Of a stretch of DNA of 51,929 nt, positions 17,686-30,638 are shown one piece after another. The stretch comes from Calditrichota bacterium. GTDB taxonomy: Bacteria > Calditrichota > Calditrichia > Calditrichales > J004. The stretch lies in assembly GCA_024277115.1 (NCBI GenBank), contig JAJRVW010000181.1, positions 1 to 51,929 of the forward strand, read 5' to 3'. Position numbers and translations under genes: made by a program. The notes beneath the pieces were generated by a model that was not told the origin of the DNA, did not search any database, and saw only the letters and a list, made by a program, of their open reading frames with translations. Position 1 is the stretch's first letter. Each line of letters begins with the position of its first letter.

Positions 17686-20600
17686 TTAGTTTCCTTATTG
17701 CTGAGTGGAATTCTATTCTTTCTAAGTGTGTTTATTTCTTTTAATGTCTTCGGATCTACAAAGGTGGAAGAATTTACTGTTTGAGATTCGGCAGTAGAGA
17801 TTAAATCTAAAGGAACTAATTCAAAATAGCCATACAATTTTAAACCACCACCTGTTACATCTTTATCAAGAACATCAATAGCGATAATATTACTGCCTGG
17901 TTTGATAAACCTATCGAATGTATAATAGTCTAATGTATCCAATATTGAGTAGTCGTTTGCATCATCATCAATAATGTACTCACCATTAAGATACAGTCTA
18001 AAATCTTCATCGGCTGTAACATAAAGTTCCCCACCAACAATTTTCCCGTCTAACGCAAATGATTTCCTGAAGAAAACTAAGGTATCAACCGTTGTAGATG
18101 AGGCTGAGGGCATTATCGCCCCTGTAGAATCAGAGACAAGAGTTATTGCTAAAGAATCATTCACTTTATTTCCGTCAGACGTATCTGCAAGCTGTGGCAT
18201 AATTGCCACAGAGTCAATTAGTGAGTCAGTAGTTACAGGAAACGTATTTGTGACAACTACCTTTCTCATCCATATTGCAGCCGGATCAACACCAAATATA
18301 GAATACTGGTTCATAGATGAGGCAACTATTTCCACATTTTCCCAGGAAGAATCATCAAAATTTTCTTTGATCCATACGACAGGATTGTCTTTCGTAGAGT
18401 ATAGCCAGCTCTGATCTGAGCTTATTTCAATCCGTTCTTTATCAATACTTTCTGAATAGCGCACAGGATCAAGTTCCAGTAACTTCATCATTAGCTTATT
18501 AGCCCATCCCCCTTTTAGCGCATACTCCTCTTTTATTTCAAAAGCTGATTCTAATAAAGCCAAAGAATTGTCACTTAAATTAAAATAATACGTTTCTGTT
18601 GCTATCCTTCCATCATCATAATTATAATTTTGAGTGGAATCAAAAAGCGTTTCGAATTGGATGCTGGTAGAGTTTGCAGAATCGCTGAATACTTTCATTC
18701 GTTCGCTCATTTCAACAGAAAACTGGAGCAGCCTTTCTTTGGTACTAATTGTAATATCATTTTCTATACCATTGTCCATAGCAAGTTGCAGTGTCTTTGC
18801 ATATGCTTTAATAGTGTTTAGCGATAATGTTATACTTTCATCGATCATCTGATTTGCATCATTATCTACCCCATAATAATCGAGGCCTTGAGAATTTTTA
18901 GCTCCAAACTCTTTTGAAATTAGTTCTTTATAGTCATTAAAGTTTTTTTCATACTCATCTAAGCTTGTAATGGCGAGTTCTTCATATTCATCGCCTAAGA
19001 TATTAGAGGTAAGCAAGATTTGTCTTTTAGACTCCTCAACATATTTATTTAAAAGTCCCATTTCGTCAGCTTCTTTAATATTTCTTAAATGTGCATTAAT
19101 CGTTTGCTCTACAGCTGGGCCAACAACTGTTGTGAATACTGAACTTTTATATAAAATTGAAGATAAGACATTGCTTGTAGGCGGCTCAATATTTAAAGCA
19201 TTATCTACATTTTCGGACGTTAAACTAGCTTGGGCATAAAGCAATTTTGAAATTTTATCTTTAGCTTTTGTATACCATTTTACTGCCAGGTCTCGGGTCG
19301 AGTCAACTTCAACTTCACGTGCCTGCAGAGTATCAGTGGCGCCCATCTCAATATTTGAGGAATCGGTACTACCAAACATATTAATATTTAATTTGTCGGC
19401 GATGACAGGAATTTTCTCAATTACATCTTTGTATCGATTTACAGCGTTTTCATACAATGCGGCAGATTGTTCATTTATTTGCTTCTTTTTTACAAATTTC
19501 TTGTTTTTATCAAGATTTGGGTTTAGCTCCTGCTTCACATAAATATCAGCAAACTCTTCAAAACTTCGTGCTGTATTATATATCGCTTCAAAACTTCTGG
19601 GAGAACCAAAAGCCAACACTTTTGTGTATGCTGTATTTAACTCTGTCAATAAACCTTTCAACTTCTGTTGTTGGTCATCAATATTAGATTGAGGCTGGGT
19701 AAGGCGAATATCTACAAATTCATCGTGCAGAATGTTTGCAAGCTTGTGAACGGCTTCACCGGCAATAAATGGATTTGATTCTTTACCAGCCTTTTTGAAC
19801 TGCTCACTTTTTGCGATAGCCTTATTGTATTCTGTTTTGGCTGCCTCTGTTTGGTTATTATTCAGAAAATAATTACCACGCTCATAAAAGGCGGTTACAA
19901 CACGATCATCATTGGGATATTTTTTGGCAAACTCATCATAGATTTTGTTTGCTGAGACCAAATCATCAAGCTTTAAATAGAGCTCTGCATTTTTGAAAAA
20001 CAGATCAACCGAATAATCCAAAGCAGGGTACGTCGCAATATATAAATTATTTATACGGATAGCTTCTAACCATTCCCCGGCTTTTTGATAAAAATAGCTG
20101 CTGTTATAAAGTTTGGTTTCAATATCGGGCGAGTCTGGATAAGAAGTAAAAATGCGCTCGGAAATATTAGCTGCATTTGAAAATTGTTCAAGCTCTTTAT
20201 AATTGTCCACCATTTTATTTAAAGCATCTACAGCAAATTTTGACTTAGGGAAATTTGTTGCAATAATATCGAATGTTTCGTTTGAGCGAACCCAGTCCCT
20301 TGCTTTTTCATAGTTTAATCCCGCGTTCCATAATGCAGGCTCTACATAGCGTTTATCATCCGGGGCTTCTTTATAAAGTCGTATAAACTCATTGGCCGCA
20401 GCAAAAAAATCACCCTGTTCGGCGAGGAATTCAGCATTCTTAAAGATGGCTTCTGCTAAACGCCTGCTTGCAAATTCACGTTGTTCTTCGGGGAGGTTTT
20501 TATCGCTTAAGATACGTTTTGCAATAATTTCACTGTCTTTAAATTTACCCAGAGCAAAATAGGAATCCATAATGGAGCGCATTGCCAAACTTTTCTCTTT

Positions 20601-22484
20601 TGCACCCGGGAAGCGGCGAACCAAGGTTTGAAAATATACTTTGGCCTCACCAAATTTTTTGTGGTTGTAATAAATACCGCCTGCACTTGCCAGAAAGTTG
20701 GGTGTATATTCACCGTTTGGAAATAATCTTATATAATTATCATAAGACTGAATCAAGTTCGTCTCTTCAGGTGTAAGCGTTTCCGGGCTTAACTGGGCAA
20801 TATCCGCCAGACTAACTTTTGCACTGTCTTGCCCACCGTATTTTATTTTCACAATCGTATCTGCAACACCTACTGCATACGATGCCGCGTTATGCTGATG
20901 ATTCGTTTCGAGATAGTCATTGCTCACAGTTAAATATTCTTCGAAAGCTTCATCAAAACGACTTAGTTCTTTATCTAACATTAGTGCATAGTTCCAATGA
21001 ATTTCATACGCATTGGAATCACTTGGGAAAAGAGATAAGTATTCTTTACATCCTCTTCCAAATTTTTCCCATAAAGCAACATTTGGGGTACCTTCAGCTT
21101 TTAATTCCTGGGCTTTATTAAGGTCATAAATCAGATTTGTCCTAAACGCTTCTTCACTATTCTTATATGCTGCATTTAAATACTTTACTTTATCGATATT
21201 ATCAGAATTCTCTAAATTTGTGTACCAGGCAGCCTTTGGATTATACAATTTATATAATTTTTCTCTTTCGGAATATGCAAGGACATCTTTCCCCTCCGAG
21301 AACACTGCCTTTGCAATATAATCCTGCATCAAAGGAGCCTCTTTATAATTTGGATACATATCTAAAAGGGTGCTAAAGGCATATATTGCTTTTTGTTGTT
21401 CATCAATTTTTTGATAGGTTTGCCCAATGGCACGCATTATATCAACACCAAAAGGCTTATCGCCAATTTTCTGGATCATGCGGCGCGCCTTATTTACGCC
21501 CTCAGGGGTATAAGCTTCGTCAGTAAAACTGATCCCTATATACTCAATTGCCTCATCCCGCACATTAGGATTGCTTATTGCCTGTTTGGGGTCTAATTTT
21601 TTTGCACGGTCAATATCATCTGCAACGGCTACAAAATAGGCTATCGCATCATTATAATATTTGGGATCGTGCGATGCCAATTTATAGTAGCTCCATCCTA
21701 ATTTGTAAAGAGCTTCATCATATCTTCGTGATTTTTTATAGCGCAATACTTTTTTATATAACTGAATTGCCTTACGCAATTCTAAAATTGACTGTTCGTC
21801 ATCTGTTTTATCTTCACGTGGCTTAAAATAATATTCGGCAAGGTTAATATAAGATTCCGGCGCAAAAGGGCTATCAGGGTATTTATCTATAACTTCCTGG
21901 AACAGGCGTCTACTTTGTAGGCCATCATTCATTTTATTTTTAAGCCAGGCAACACTATAAAGGGCATCATCTGCATAGTCACTGGCAGGATATTCACTTA
22001 ATAGTTTTTCGTAAACTTGAATTGCCTTCGAATAATCTTTTTTGGGGTCCTCGGGAAGTTCCGGTTCAGTACCTATTTCACCGGTTGTAAATTGTTCGTA
22101 CTTTTTCTCATACAAGGTAAATAATTTATCAAATTCATCATTGTCTATTTCATATTGCCGATCAGCCTCTTCGATGTAGTACTCTGCAATACGAATATAT
22201 ATTTTATCCCGGTCCTTTATCTTTAAGGCATCATCGGATAAAAAACTTTCACCCAGTTTTTTACCTTCAATTAGTGATTTTTCTTCATCCTTCTGAAGTT
22301 TCTTTGCCTTGCGGTCATAGAATTTTTTTATTTCCATGAGCTCATCGATCGAGACTTTTTCAAAAAGCGAATCCCGGCTGGCCAAATCTTTGTTTTGCGC
22401 AAACACTGGCTTCCCGATAAGCGCGATTGAAGCAATCACTATGATCAATATCAAATTACGGTTGAACTTAATTTTACTTTTCAT
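17682..22484 (-). CDS. Giant exported TPR-repeat protein (about 1600 aa)
   Basis: From ATG 22484 the product is 1600 aa, with a signal peptide (LILIIVIASIALIGKPVFAQ). Many tetratricopeptide-type helical pairs follow over residues about 150-900 (e.g. YEKLLSEYPASDYADDALYSV, LFQEVIDKYPDSPFAPESYI in parts), the pattern of periplasmic scaffold proteins. After a helical region comes a C-terminal beta-sandwich (about 1370-1570) with VWIKENFDDSSWENVEI and DFRLYLNGEYIIDD, resembling a galactose-binding/jelly-roll module. An alternative ATG at 22520 overlaps the upstream stop (TAATG) but would give an unusually long signal-peptide n-region. The protein probably acts as a large periplasmic or outer-membrane scaffold for the ExbB/ExbD/AgmX machine (inference). 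Confidence 0.82.
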   Translation of the reverse strand: MKSKIKFNRNLILIIVIASIALIGKPVFAQNKDLASRDSLFEKVSIDELMEIKKFYDRKAKKLQKDEEKSLIEGKKLGESFLSDDALKIKDRDKIYIRIAEYYIEEADRQYEIDNDEFDKLFTLYEKKYEQFTTGEIGTEPELPEDPKKDYSKAIQVYEKLLSEYPASDYADDALYSVAWLKNKMNDGLQSRRLFQEVIDKYPDSPFAPESYINLAEYYFKPREDKTDDEQSILELRKAIQLYKKVLRYKKSRRYDEALYKLGWSYYKLASHDPKYYNDAIAYFVAVADDIDRAKKLDPKQAISNPNVRDEAIEYIGISFTDEAYTPEGVNKARRMIQKIGDKPFGVDIMRAIGQTYQKIDEQQKAIYAFSTLLDMYPNYKEAPLMQDYIAKAVFSEGKDVLAYSEREKLYKLYNPKAAWYTNLENSDNIDKVKYLNAAYKNSEEAFRTNLIYDLNKAQELKAEGTPNVALWEKFGRGCKEYLSLFPSDSNAYEIHWNYALMLDKELSRFDEAFEEYLTVSNDYLETNHQHNAASYAVGVADTIVKIKYGGQDSAKVSLADIAQLSPETLTPEETNLIQSYDNYIRLFPNGEYTPNFLASAGGIYYNHKKFGEAKVYFQTLVRRFPGAKEKSLAMRSIMDSYFALGKFKDSEIIAKRILSDKNLPEEQREFASRRLAEAIFKNAEFLAEQGDFFAAANEFIRLYKEAPDDKRYVEPALWNAGLNYEKARDWVRSNETFDIIATNFPKSKFAVDALNKMVDNYKELEQFSNAANISERIFTSYPDSPDIETKLYNSSYFYQKAGEWLEAIRINNLYIATYPALDYSVDLFFKNAELYLKLDDLVSANKIYDEFAKKYPNDDRVVTAFYERGNYFLNNNQTEAAKTEYNKAIAKSEQFKKAGKESNPFIAGEAVHKLANILHDEFVDIRLTQPQSNIDDQQQKLKGLLTELNTAYTKVLAFGSPRSFEAIYNTARSFEEFADIYVKQELNPNLDKNKKFVKKKQINEQSAALYENAVNRYKDVIEKIPVIADKLNINMFGSTDSSNIEMGATDTLQAREVEVDSTRDLAVKWYTKAKDKISKLLYAQASLTSENVDNALNIEPPTSNVLSSILYKSSVFTTVVGPAVEQTINAHLRNIKEADEMGLLNKYVEESKRQILLTSNILGDEYEELAITSLDEYEKNFNDYKELISKEFGAKNSQGLDYYGVDNDANQMIDESITLSLNTIKAYAKTLQLAMDNGIENDITISTKERLLQFSVEMSERMKVFSDSANSTSIQFETLFDSTQNYNYDDGRIATETYYFNLSDNSLALLESAFEIKEEYALKGGWANKLMMKLLELDPVRYSESIDKERIEISSDQSWLYSTKDNPVVWIKENFDDSSWENVEIVASSMNQYSIFGVDPAAIWMRKVVVTNTFPVTTDSLIDSVAIMPQLADTSDGNKVNDSLAITLVSDSTGAIMPSASSTTVDTLVFFRKSFALDGKIVGGELYVTADEDFRLYLNGEYIIDDDANDYSILDTLDYYTFDRFIKPGSNIIAIDVLDKDVTGGGLKLYGYFELVPLDLISTAESQTVNSSTFVDPKTLKEINTLRKNRIPLSNKETK

Positions 22485-22519
22485 ACTTTTAATCCAAAAA
22501 ATTCCCATGTGAAAATTCA

Positions 22520-25135
22520 TTATTGATCAGACTCATCTTCATCAAAACTTGGTGGAATTGTATTGATATCCAAATTATTTATGTTATTGCTATCTTCTGT
22601 TTCATGTGTATCAAAATAACTCTCTTCAAACTGACGATTTAATTCTTCCCGCTCACGAATTCTTTCTTGACGTCGCACTCTACGTGTCATTAACGTAATT
22701 TCGTTTTGAATTTGCTTAATTTTATGAACAACATACTCTTTACGCTTCATCAAGAGATCATTTATTTTTTGAATTTGCTCGCGCATTTGACCAATCTGTT
22801 CTTTCTGCAAACTGCGGATAGCGAAGTTTACATTCGCCAGGCCAAAAGCGCCATAATCGCTCCAACGGCTGAGGTTGATATTAGTCTGGCGCATTTTCAT
22901 CGAGTAAACCCAAGTATCAACATAATCCAATTTTTTCAACAAGTCGATAAAACGTTCTTTACTAATTTCAAGATTGGCCAGTTTCTTATAATCACTGCGT
23001 GATTTTGCATTAGAAATCTGGACATCTAGCCGGGCAATTTTAGCAATAATATCTTTGCGCTCACTCTCAGAATCTTCCCGCATTTTGCTAATTTTTTTAT
23101 TTTCCAGCTCAACAACACTTTCTTTCCGCGCCAGGGGGTGTTCATCAAAATAATTAAAACCCAGCACCGAACTACTTTCGATCGGATATGCATTTATAGC
23201 ACGATAAATCTTTAATTGCATGGTTTCAATACGTTCTAAAAGGACATCATCATTCTTTTCAGTTGCCTTTTGTTTCAGGCGATCCAATTCTGTGATTTGT
23301 GCTTTTAAACGTTTTACTTCATTATTTGCAGCAGTTCCAACGGGGCTTAAATCAGCATACTTCAACTTAAACAACGGTTTTTCAACTTTCTCACGCATTA
23401 TTACTGCCCGGTTAAAAGCATTCATGTTTCTCGCTTCTAATGCTTTATTCTCTAGTCGCGAGGCTGTTTTAACTATATCTTCTAATTTTGTTTGTTGCTC
23501 GTTTAGATTGTCGGAATGCTCCTTTACTTCTTTCGCATTATATGCAAACCTAAAATTATCGATAGCGCCATTGGTGTCAAATTGCAGTTGGTTGATATAT
23601 CCCAGTAAAGTCCTGGCTTCAAGATTATATTCAGAATTTAAAAAATTATTAATTAATAATTCCAAATATTGTTTGGCATTATTAAAGTTTCGGTCAGTAA
23701 TTAATTTACCAATTTCCATTTTGTAAAATGACCAGCTATAGCCCATTAAAACACGATCATAATTGGGGTATCGGGCAGTAATTTGATCGAAATACCTGAT
23801 AGCTCCAGCGGGGTTCCCTAACTCATACTGGATATAACCCATCTTTGCTAAAATATCAAACCGGAAATCCGGCTCTAAATCGGGTGTTTTTAAAATTGAG
23901 TTTAATACATTGAATGCTTCTTCAAAATTATTTGCACCAGTCAGGGCTTTTGCCTGAATAAACCGTCCGTAATTATATAAAGATGATTTTGGGTTTATTT
24001 CATAGGAAAGAGAAACAGCGTCTTCATAAAACTTACCGTTCAAAGCAGCATTAATTGCTAATAAAAGTGCTTCTTCATATTGGCCATCTGTGCTGGAGAT
24101 GATATTCTGCATCTGGCGAAAATGATTGACCGCCTCACCATATTTTTCAAAATGGCTGCTTATTTCGATCAGACGTTTATATGTTCTAGGCGCATAGGAA
24201 GATGAAGGATAATCATTTATAATTTCTTCAAATTGCTCTTCGGCCATATTAAAACGACCTAAATGATAATTACACTCTGCCATGTAAAATAGAACATCGT
24301 CAAGTTCACCTATCTGGCCGTAATTTTTCAATATTTCATCAAACGAAAGTTGCGCCAATTCATAATAACGGAAATTATAAGCTTGGACAGCTTGTTGCAA
24401 TTCGCGCTTGAACATACGTTGCATATCACCAACAGTAGATTTTTTTATGAGCCTTTTCTTTACAACGGCAATATCTGTTAAACGCAAATGATATTTTATC
24501 CGCTCTGTCTTTTTCCATTCGTTATAAACATCAAATATACTGGCCTGTGCATCGGAACTACGGCTAACTTTAGAATTACCTGTACTGCCAAAAGATGAAA
24601 CTATTTTGTTATTAGCCTTATTTAGGCCCTCAATTATCTGGGGGTTTGTACTTAAATTTGTTGCCGGGTCCAGCTTAATCAATTCCTCAGCAAGATAAAG
24701 TAATTGTATAGCATCGTCAAAAACACGTTGGCGCTTATAATCCATAACGCCTTTATCGATTGTCGATTCAATTCTTTTTTCCAGGTCATCGATAAAACTG
24801 TATAGCTGACTGCCCGAAGCCGGAAGACGGTTTTTTAAAGCGTCAATTTCCTTTAGGCTTGCTTTCAACTTATCAAAATATTTTGCCCTTTTATCAGAGA
24901 CACTACCAACCCGCGCTTTTATTTCTTCATTTATCATGCGGATTTGTTGCACAAGATAGCGTTCTTTTTCAATATTTTGTTCGCCATAACGTGTCAACAG
25001 CTTATTAATATATGTCTTAAGATGATCATTAAACTGCTCATCCGTAACACTGTTGGACTGGGCATAATTGGAATTAATTAAAAGGAAAAAAACCGAAAGG
25101 CAAGTAAACCACTTGGAAAGGGTTTTAAAACGCAT
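22520..25135 (-). CDS. Exported TPR and coiled-coil protein (about 871 aa)
   Basis: Starts at ATG 25135 with AAGGTG six bases upstream. Signal peptide (WFTCLSVFFLLINSNYAQ). The N-terminal third is helical and highly charged. Residues about 255-540 contain TPR-like units (LDDVLFYMAECNYHLGRFNM, FEEIINDYPSSSYAPRTYKRL in parts). The C-terminal third is again coiled coil, ending in an acidic, Asn-rich tail (SNNINNLDINTIPPSFDEDE). Its stop overlaps the first ATG of the next TPR gene. It is the first gene of the envelope cluster; the 103-nt gap to atpC must hold the promoter, but I see no convincing -35/-10 pair. Confidence 0.8.
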   Translation of the reverse strand: MRFKTLSKWFTCLSVFFLLINSNYAQSNSVTDEQFNDHLKTYINKLLTRYGEQNIEKERYLVQQIRMINEEIKARVGSVSDKRAKYFDKLKASLKEIDALKNRLPASGSQLYSFIDDLEKRIESTIDKGVMDYKRQRVFDDAIQLLYLAEELIKLDPATNLSTNPQIIEGLNKANNKIVSSFGSTGNSKVSRSSDAQASIFDVYNEWKKTERIKYHLRLTDIAVVKKRLIKKSTVGDMQRMFKRELQQAVQAYNFRYYELAQLSFDEILKNYGQIGELDDVLFYMAECNYHLGRFNMAEEQFEEIINDYPSSSYAPRTYKRLIEISSHFEKYGEAVNHFRQMQNIISSTDGQYEEALLLAINAALNGKFYEDAVSLSYEINPKSSLYNYGRFIQAKALTGANNFEEAFNVLNSILKTPDLEPDFRFDILAKMGYIQYELGNPAGAIRYFDQITARYPNYDRVLMGYSWSFYKMEIGKLITDRNFNNAKQYLELLINNFLNSEYNLEARTLLGYINQLQFDTNGAIDNFRFAYNAKEVKEHSDNLNEQQTKLEDIVKTASRLENKALEARNMNAFNRAVIMREKVEKPLFKLKYADLSPVGTAANNEVKRLKAQITELDRLKQKATEKNDDVLLERIETMQLKIYRAINAYPIESSSVLGFNYFDEHPLARKESVVELENKKISKMREDSESERKDIIAKIARLDVQISNAKSRSDYKKLANLEISKERFIDLLKKLDYVDTWVYSMKMRQTNINLSRWSDYGAFGLANVNFAIRSLQKEQIGQMREQIQKINDLLMKRKEYVVHKIKQIQNEITLMTRRVRRQERIREREELNRQFEESYFDTHETEDSNNINNLDINTIPPSFDEDESDQ

Positions 25136-25247
25136 ACCAGGCACCTTATTTTATTTAACCCTTTGTAATTTTATTCAAAAGGATTTGAAATTATTGTTCA
25201 GATGTGTTTATTGGGAGGAAAGTAAATATAAAAAAACCAGAAGTAAA

Positions 25248-25658
25248 CTAAGAAGTGTAATCAGCAACATGAATCCGGTTAATTGCACGGCTTAGAGCTA
25301 ATTTTACACGAGTATCATCTATGTTATCTGATTTAGTTTTTAACCTCTCCTCTGCTCTCTCTTTTGATTTTAATGCTCTGCCAACATCAATCTTATTTGA
25401 TATCTCGGCAGTTTCCACAATAACTTTTATCTCATTATTGCGAACTTCACAAAATCCACCGCTTGTTGCTACAAAAACAAAAGCTTTATCTTTAGTCTGT
25501 ATTTTTATAACACCGATTGTAATATTAGAAATTACTGGCGCATGCTTATCTAAAATTTGGAATTGCCCTTTTGCACCAGGAACCACACAGCTAATAACTT
25601 CTTTAGAAAAAGTTTGTCCCAAAGGCGTAACTATCTCCAAATGAAGATTTTCGTTCAT
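25248..25658 (-). CDS. atpC: F1 ATP synthase subunit epsilon
   Basis: 136 aa. The N-terminal beta-barrel has LEIVTPLGQTFSKEV, VPGAKGQFQILDKHAPVIS and VATSGGFCEVRNNEIKVIVETAE, all standard for epsilon. The C-terminal helical hairpin (about 88-136) is also present. Epsilon connects the gamma shaft to the c-ring and can inhibit ATP hydrolysis. It is the last gene of the ATP synthase operon and is separated from atpD by a terminator-like hairpin (25704-25730). Confidence 0.95.
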   Translation of the reverse strand: MNENLHLEIVTPLGQTFSKEVISCVVPGAKGQFQILDKHAPVISNITIGVIKIQTKDKAFVFVATSGGFCEVRNNEIKVIVETAEISNKIDVGRALKSKERAEERLKTKSDNIDDTRVKLALSRAINRIHVADYTS

Positions 25659-25703
25659 TTATAGCTCCCTTTTGTTTCGACTGTATAAATCGAAACTTAA
25701 ATA

Positions 25704-25730
25704 AAAAGATGATGCAAAACATCATCTTTT
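25704..25730 (-). terminator. Terminator-like hairpin between atpD and atpC
   Basis: AAAAGATGATG pairs perfectly with CATCATCTTTT (11 bp, loop CAAAA). On the minus strand it is followed by TTTTTATTT. It stands 33 nt after the atpD stop and 46 nt before the atpC ATG. It may work as a partial terminator or as a processing/stability element inside the operon. Confidence 0.65.
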
Positions 25731-25762
25731 GATATATTTATTTATATTGATAAAATTAATAA

Positions 25763-28037
<2,275 letters not shown>

Positions 28038-28038
<1 letters not shown>

Positions 28039-29561
28039 TAATCACCCTCGTATCTAAAAGCCTCAACAAACTTAGCTAAGATTTCTTTCATGGTATTTTC
28101 CAACTCTTCGCCGATCTTGCCTTTTTCAAAAATTTCTGACAATACTTTTGGATACTTAAGCTCCAAATGATTGATATATTCCTTTTCAAAACGCTTTAAG
28201 ACCGATACAGGAACCTGATCCAGAAAACCATTTGTTGCGGCAAAGATTACGGCAATCTGCTTGTTGAATGACATGGGCTGATATTGGCCTTGTTTTAATA
28301 TCTCAACAAGACGTTCACCGCGCCTCAACTGTTGTTGCGTGGCAGGATCCAAATCTGAACCAAATTTTGCAAATGCTTCCAATTCCCTGTACTGTGCAAG
28401 CTCCAAACGTAATCGCCCGGCAACCTGCTTCATCGCTTTAATCTGTGCGCTACCACCCACACGGGAAACAGAGATACCCACGTTAATCGCAGGACGCACG
28501 CCCGAATAAAACAGATTTGATTCAAGGAATATCTGGCCATCCGTAATAGAAATAACATTTGTTGGAATATAAGCAGAAACATCACCGGCCTGTGTTTCAA
28601 TAATCGGCAAAGCTGTTAGTGAACCACCACCTAAATCGTCACTTAATTTTGCGGCGCGTTCCAATAAGCGGGAATGCACATAAAAAACATCACCCGGATA
28701 AGCTTCACGGCCCGGCGGACGGCGTAACAATAATGAAACCTCACGATATGCCCAGGCATGTTTAGATAAATCATCATAAACAACCAAGGCATGCTTGCCA
28801 TTATCACGAAAATACTCACCCATGGCAGCGCCTGCATACGGCGCAATAAACTGAAGCGGTGCCGGATCATTGGCGCTGGCCGCGACAATAATTGTGTAAT
28901 CCATGGCGCCTACTTCTTCCAATGTCCTTACAACTTTTGCGACAGTAGATGCTTTTTGCCCAATGGCTACATAAATACAAAATACATCCGTCTCTTTTTG
29001 GTTGATAATCGTGTCGATGGCAACCGCAGTTTTACCTGTTTGCCTGTCACCAATAATTAACTCGCGCTGCCCACGACCGATGGGGATCATTGAGTCAATC
29101 GCTTTTATACCTGTTGCCAATGGTTCTTTTACAGGCTGACGTTGAATAACGCCTTCTGCTTTTCGTTCAACCAAAATAAACTTATCTGTTTTGATCTCAC
29201 CTTTACCGTCCATTGGAGTGCCCAACGGACTGACAACACGGCCTAACATTTCTTCTCCGACTGGAACCTGTACTACTTTATTGGTACGTTTAACGGTATC
29301 CCCTTCTTTTATCAAAGTATCTTCGCCAAAAAGGATAATACCTACGTTGTCTTCTTCAAGGTTAAAAACCATCCCCATCACATCATGAGGGAACTCAATC
29401 AACTCGCCGGCCATGGCTTTTTCAAGACCATAAACACGGGCAATCCCGTCACCAACCTGAAGAACAGTACCAACTTCGTATACGTCTGATTCTGTCTGAA
29501 AATCCTTTAATTGTTTTTTCAGAATAGCAGAGACTTCATCTGGTCTAACTGCATTGCTCAT
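28038..29561 (-). CDS. atpA: F1 ATP synthase subunit alpha
   Basis: 507 aa, the usual length. P-loop [10 protein letters not shown] (about 169-178), IGRGQRELI just before it, Walker [17 protein letters not shown] and the arginine-finger region [18 protein letters not shown]. This is the non-catalytic nucleotide-binding subunit that alternates with beta in the hexamer. It starts 25 nt after atpH. Confidence 0.98.
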
Positions 29562-29586
29562 TTATTCAACCTCTTAATTTAAAACT

Positions 29587-30117
29587 TTATGAAACCAGTT
29601 TTTCTTTTAATTTAGCTAACTGATAACGAATGCTGTTATCAATAATTACATCTTCAATCTTCACTGTAAAACCACCGATCAAAGCGGGATCCTCTTTTGT
29701 TTCTAACAAGACCGATTTATTTGTCATTGTTTCAAGATTTGCTTTAATCGCATCAAGTTGTTTTTGATCCAGTACAGAAGGACTTGCTATTTCTGCAACA
29801 ATTTGATTGCGGAAATCCAATAAAAGCGCATCGAACCTTTCCAAAATAGAATTTAAAACACTCACCCTCTTCTTATCACACAATAGAAACAGAAAATTTA
29901 AAGTCAGGGTATCAATCTTCCCCGAAAACAATTCTTTCATTATTTCTGCTTTTTTGTGCCCACTAATTAGCGGATTAGAGATAAATGCCTCAAAGTCTTT
30001 ACTTTCAACTAAAAGGTCCTTTAAAACAATTAAATCATTAGCTATTTTGTTTAATTTATTTTCATCCTGCGCAAGCGAGAAAAGTGCTTTTGCATAGCGA
30101 ATTGATATCCGGCTCAA
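29587..30117 (-). CDS. atpH: F1 ATP synthase subunit delta
   Basis: 176 aa. The N-terminal ISIRYAKALFSLAQDENKL and the C-terminal LIGGFTVKIEDVIIDNSIRYQL are conserved in delta/OSCP. The C-terminal part holds the b-subunit while the N-terminal helical bundle caps alpha. Only 15 nt separate it from atpF upstream. Confidence 0.95.
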   Translation of the reverse strand: MSRISIRYAKALFSLAQDENKLNKIANDLIVLKDLLVESKDFEAFISNPLISGHKKAEIMKELFSGKIDTLTLNFLFLLCDKKRVSVLNSILERFDALLLDFRNQIVAEIASPSVLDQKQLDAIKANLETMTNKSVLLETKEDPALIGGFTVKIEDVIIDNSIRYQLAKLKEKLVS

Positions 30118-30132
30118 CTAAAAACTCCTTAG

Positions 30133-30627
30133 CTAATTCTTTAATGATTTTGGCATTGAAGAAATATAATCATCAACTACTTTTTTATTCGTTTCTTTAT
30201 CTATCGCCTGGGCTAAGATTTTTTCTGTTGCACCAATAGCAAGGTCAACAACTTCCGCCCTTAAAGATTTAATGGCGTCATCACGTTGTTTTTCAATTTC
30301 CTGCCTGGCCTTCTCAACTTCTCTTGCGGCGTCTTCTCGCGCTTTTTCCAGAATCTCCGTACGGGTTTTCTGAGCTATATCCTGCGCTTCCCTCAATACA
30401 TCCTGAGCTTGCGCATCCGCTTCCGCGATCATTCTCTTATGCTTACTAAGAAGCTCTTCAGCTTCGTCACGCTGTTTTTTTGCTTCATCAATATCATTAC
30501 GGATACCTTCTTCCCGATCCGTAAGCGAACTAAGCAAAGGCTTTAACGCGGTTCTGTATAAAATGACAAGGAGCAAGAAAAAAGTAATCCAGGTCCATGC
30601 CATCATCCCAGGGTTTAATTCTAACAT
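30133..30627 (-). CDS. atpF: F0 ATP synthase subunit b
   Basis: 164 aa. One N-terminal membrane helix (MMAWTWITFFLLLVILYRTAL, about 8-28), then a long charged coiled coil with heptad-like E, A, K, R content to about 150. This is the peripheral stalk of the enzyme. Only one b-type gene is seen, so it should form a homodimer. It follows atpE by 11 nt. Confidence 0.95.
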   Translation of the reverse strand: MLELNPGMMAWTWITFFLLLVILYRTALKPLLSSLTDREEGIRNDIDEAKKQRDEAEELLSKHKRMIAEADAQAQDVLREAQDIAQKTRTEILEKAREDAAREVEKARQEIEKQRDDAIKSLRAEVVDLAIGATEKILAQAIDKETNKKVVDDYISSMPKSLKN

Positions 30628-30638
30628 TTTTTATATTC

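Noticed and set aside
23220-23726. Plus-strand frame of 168 codons in the TPR/coiled-coil gene
   Set aside because: Shadow of a charged helical protein; composition (F, S, L, rare domains) is that of antisense reading.
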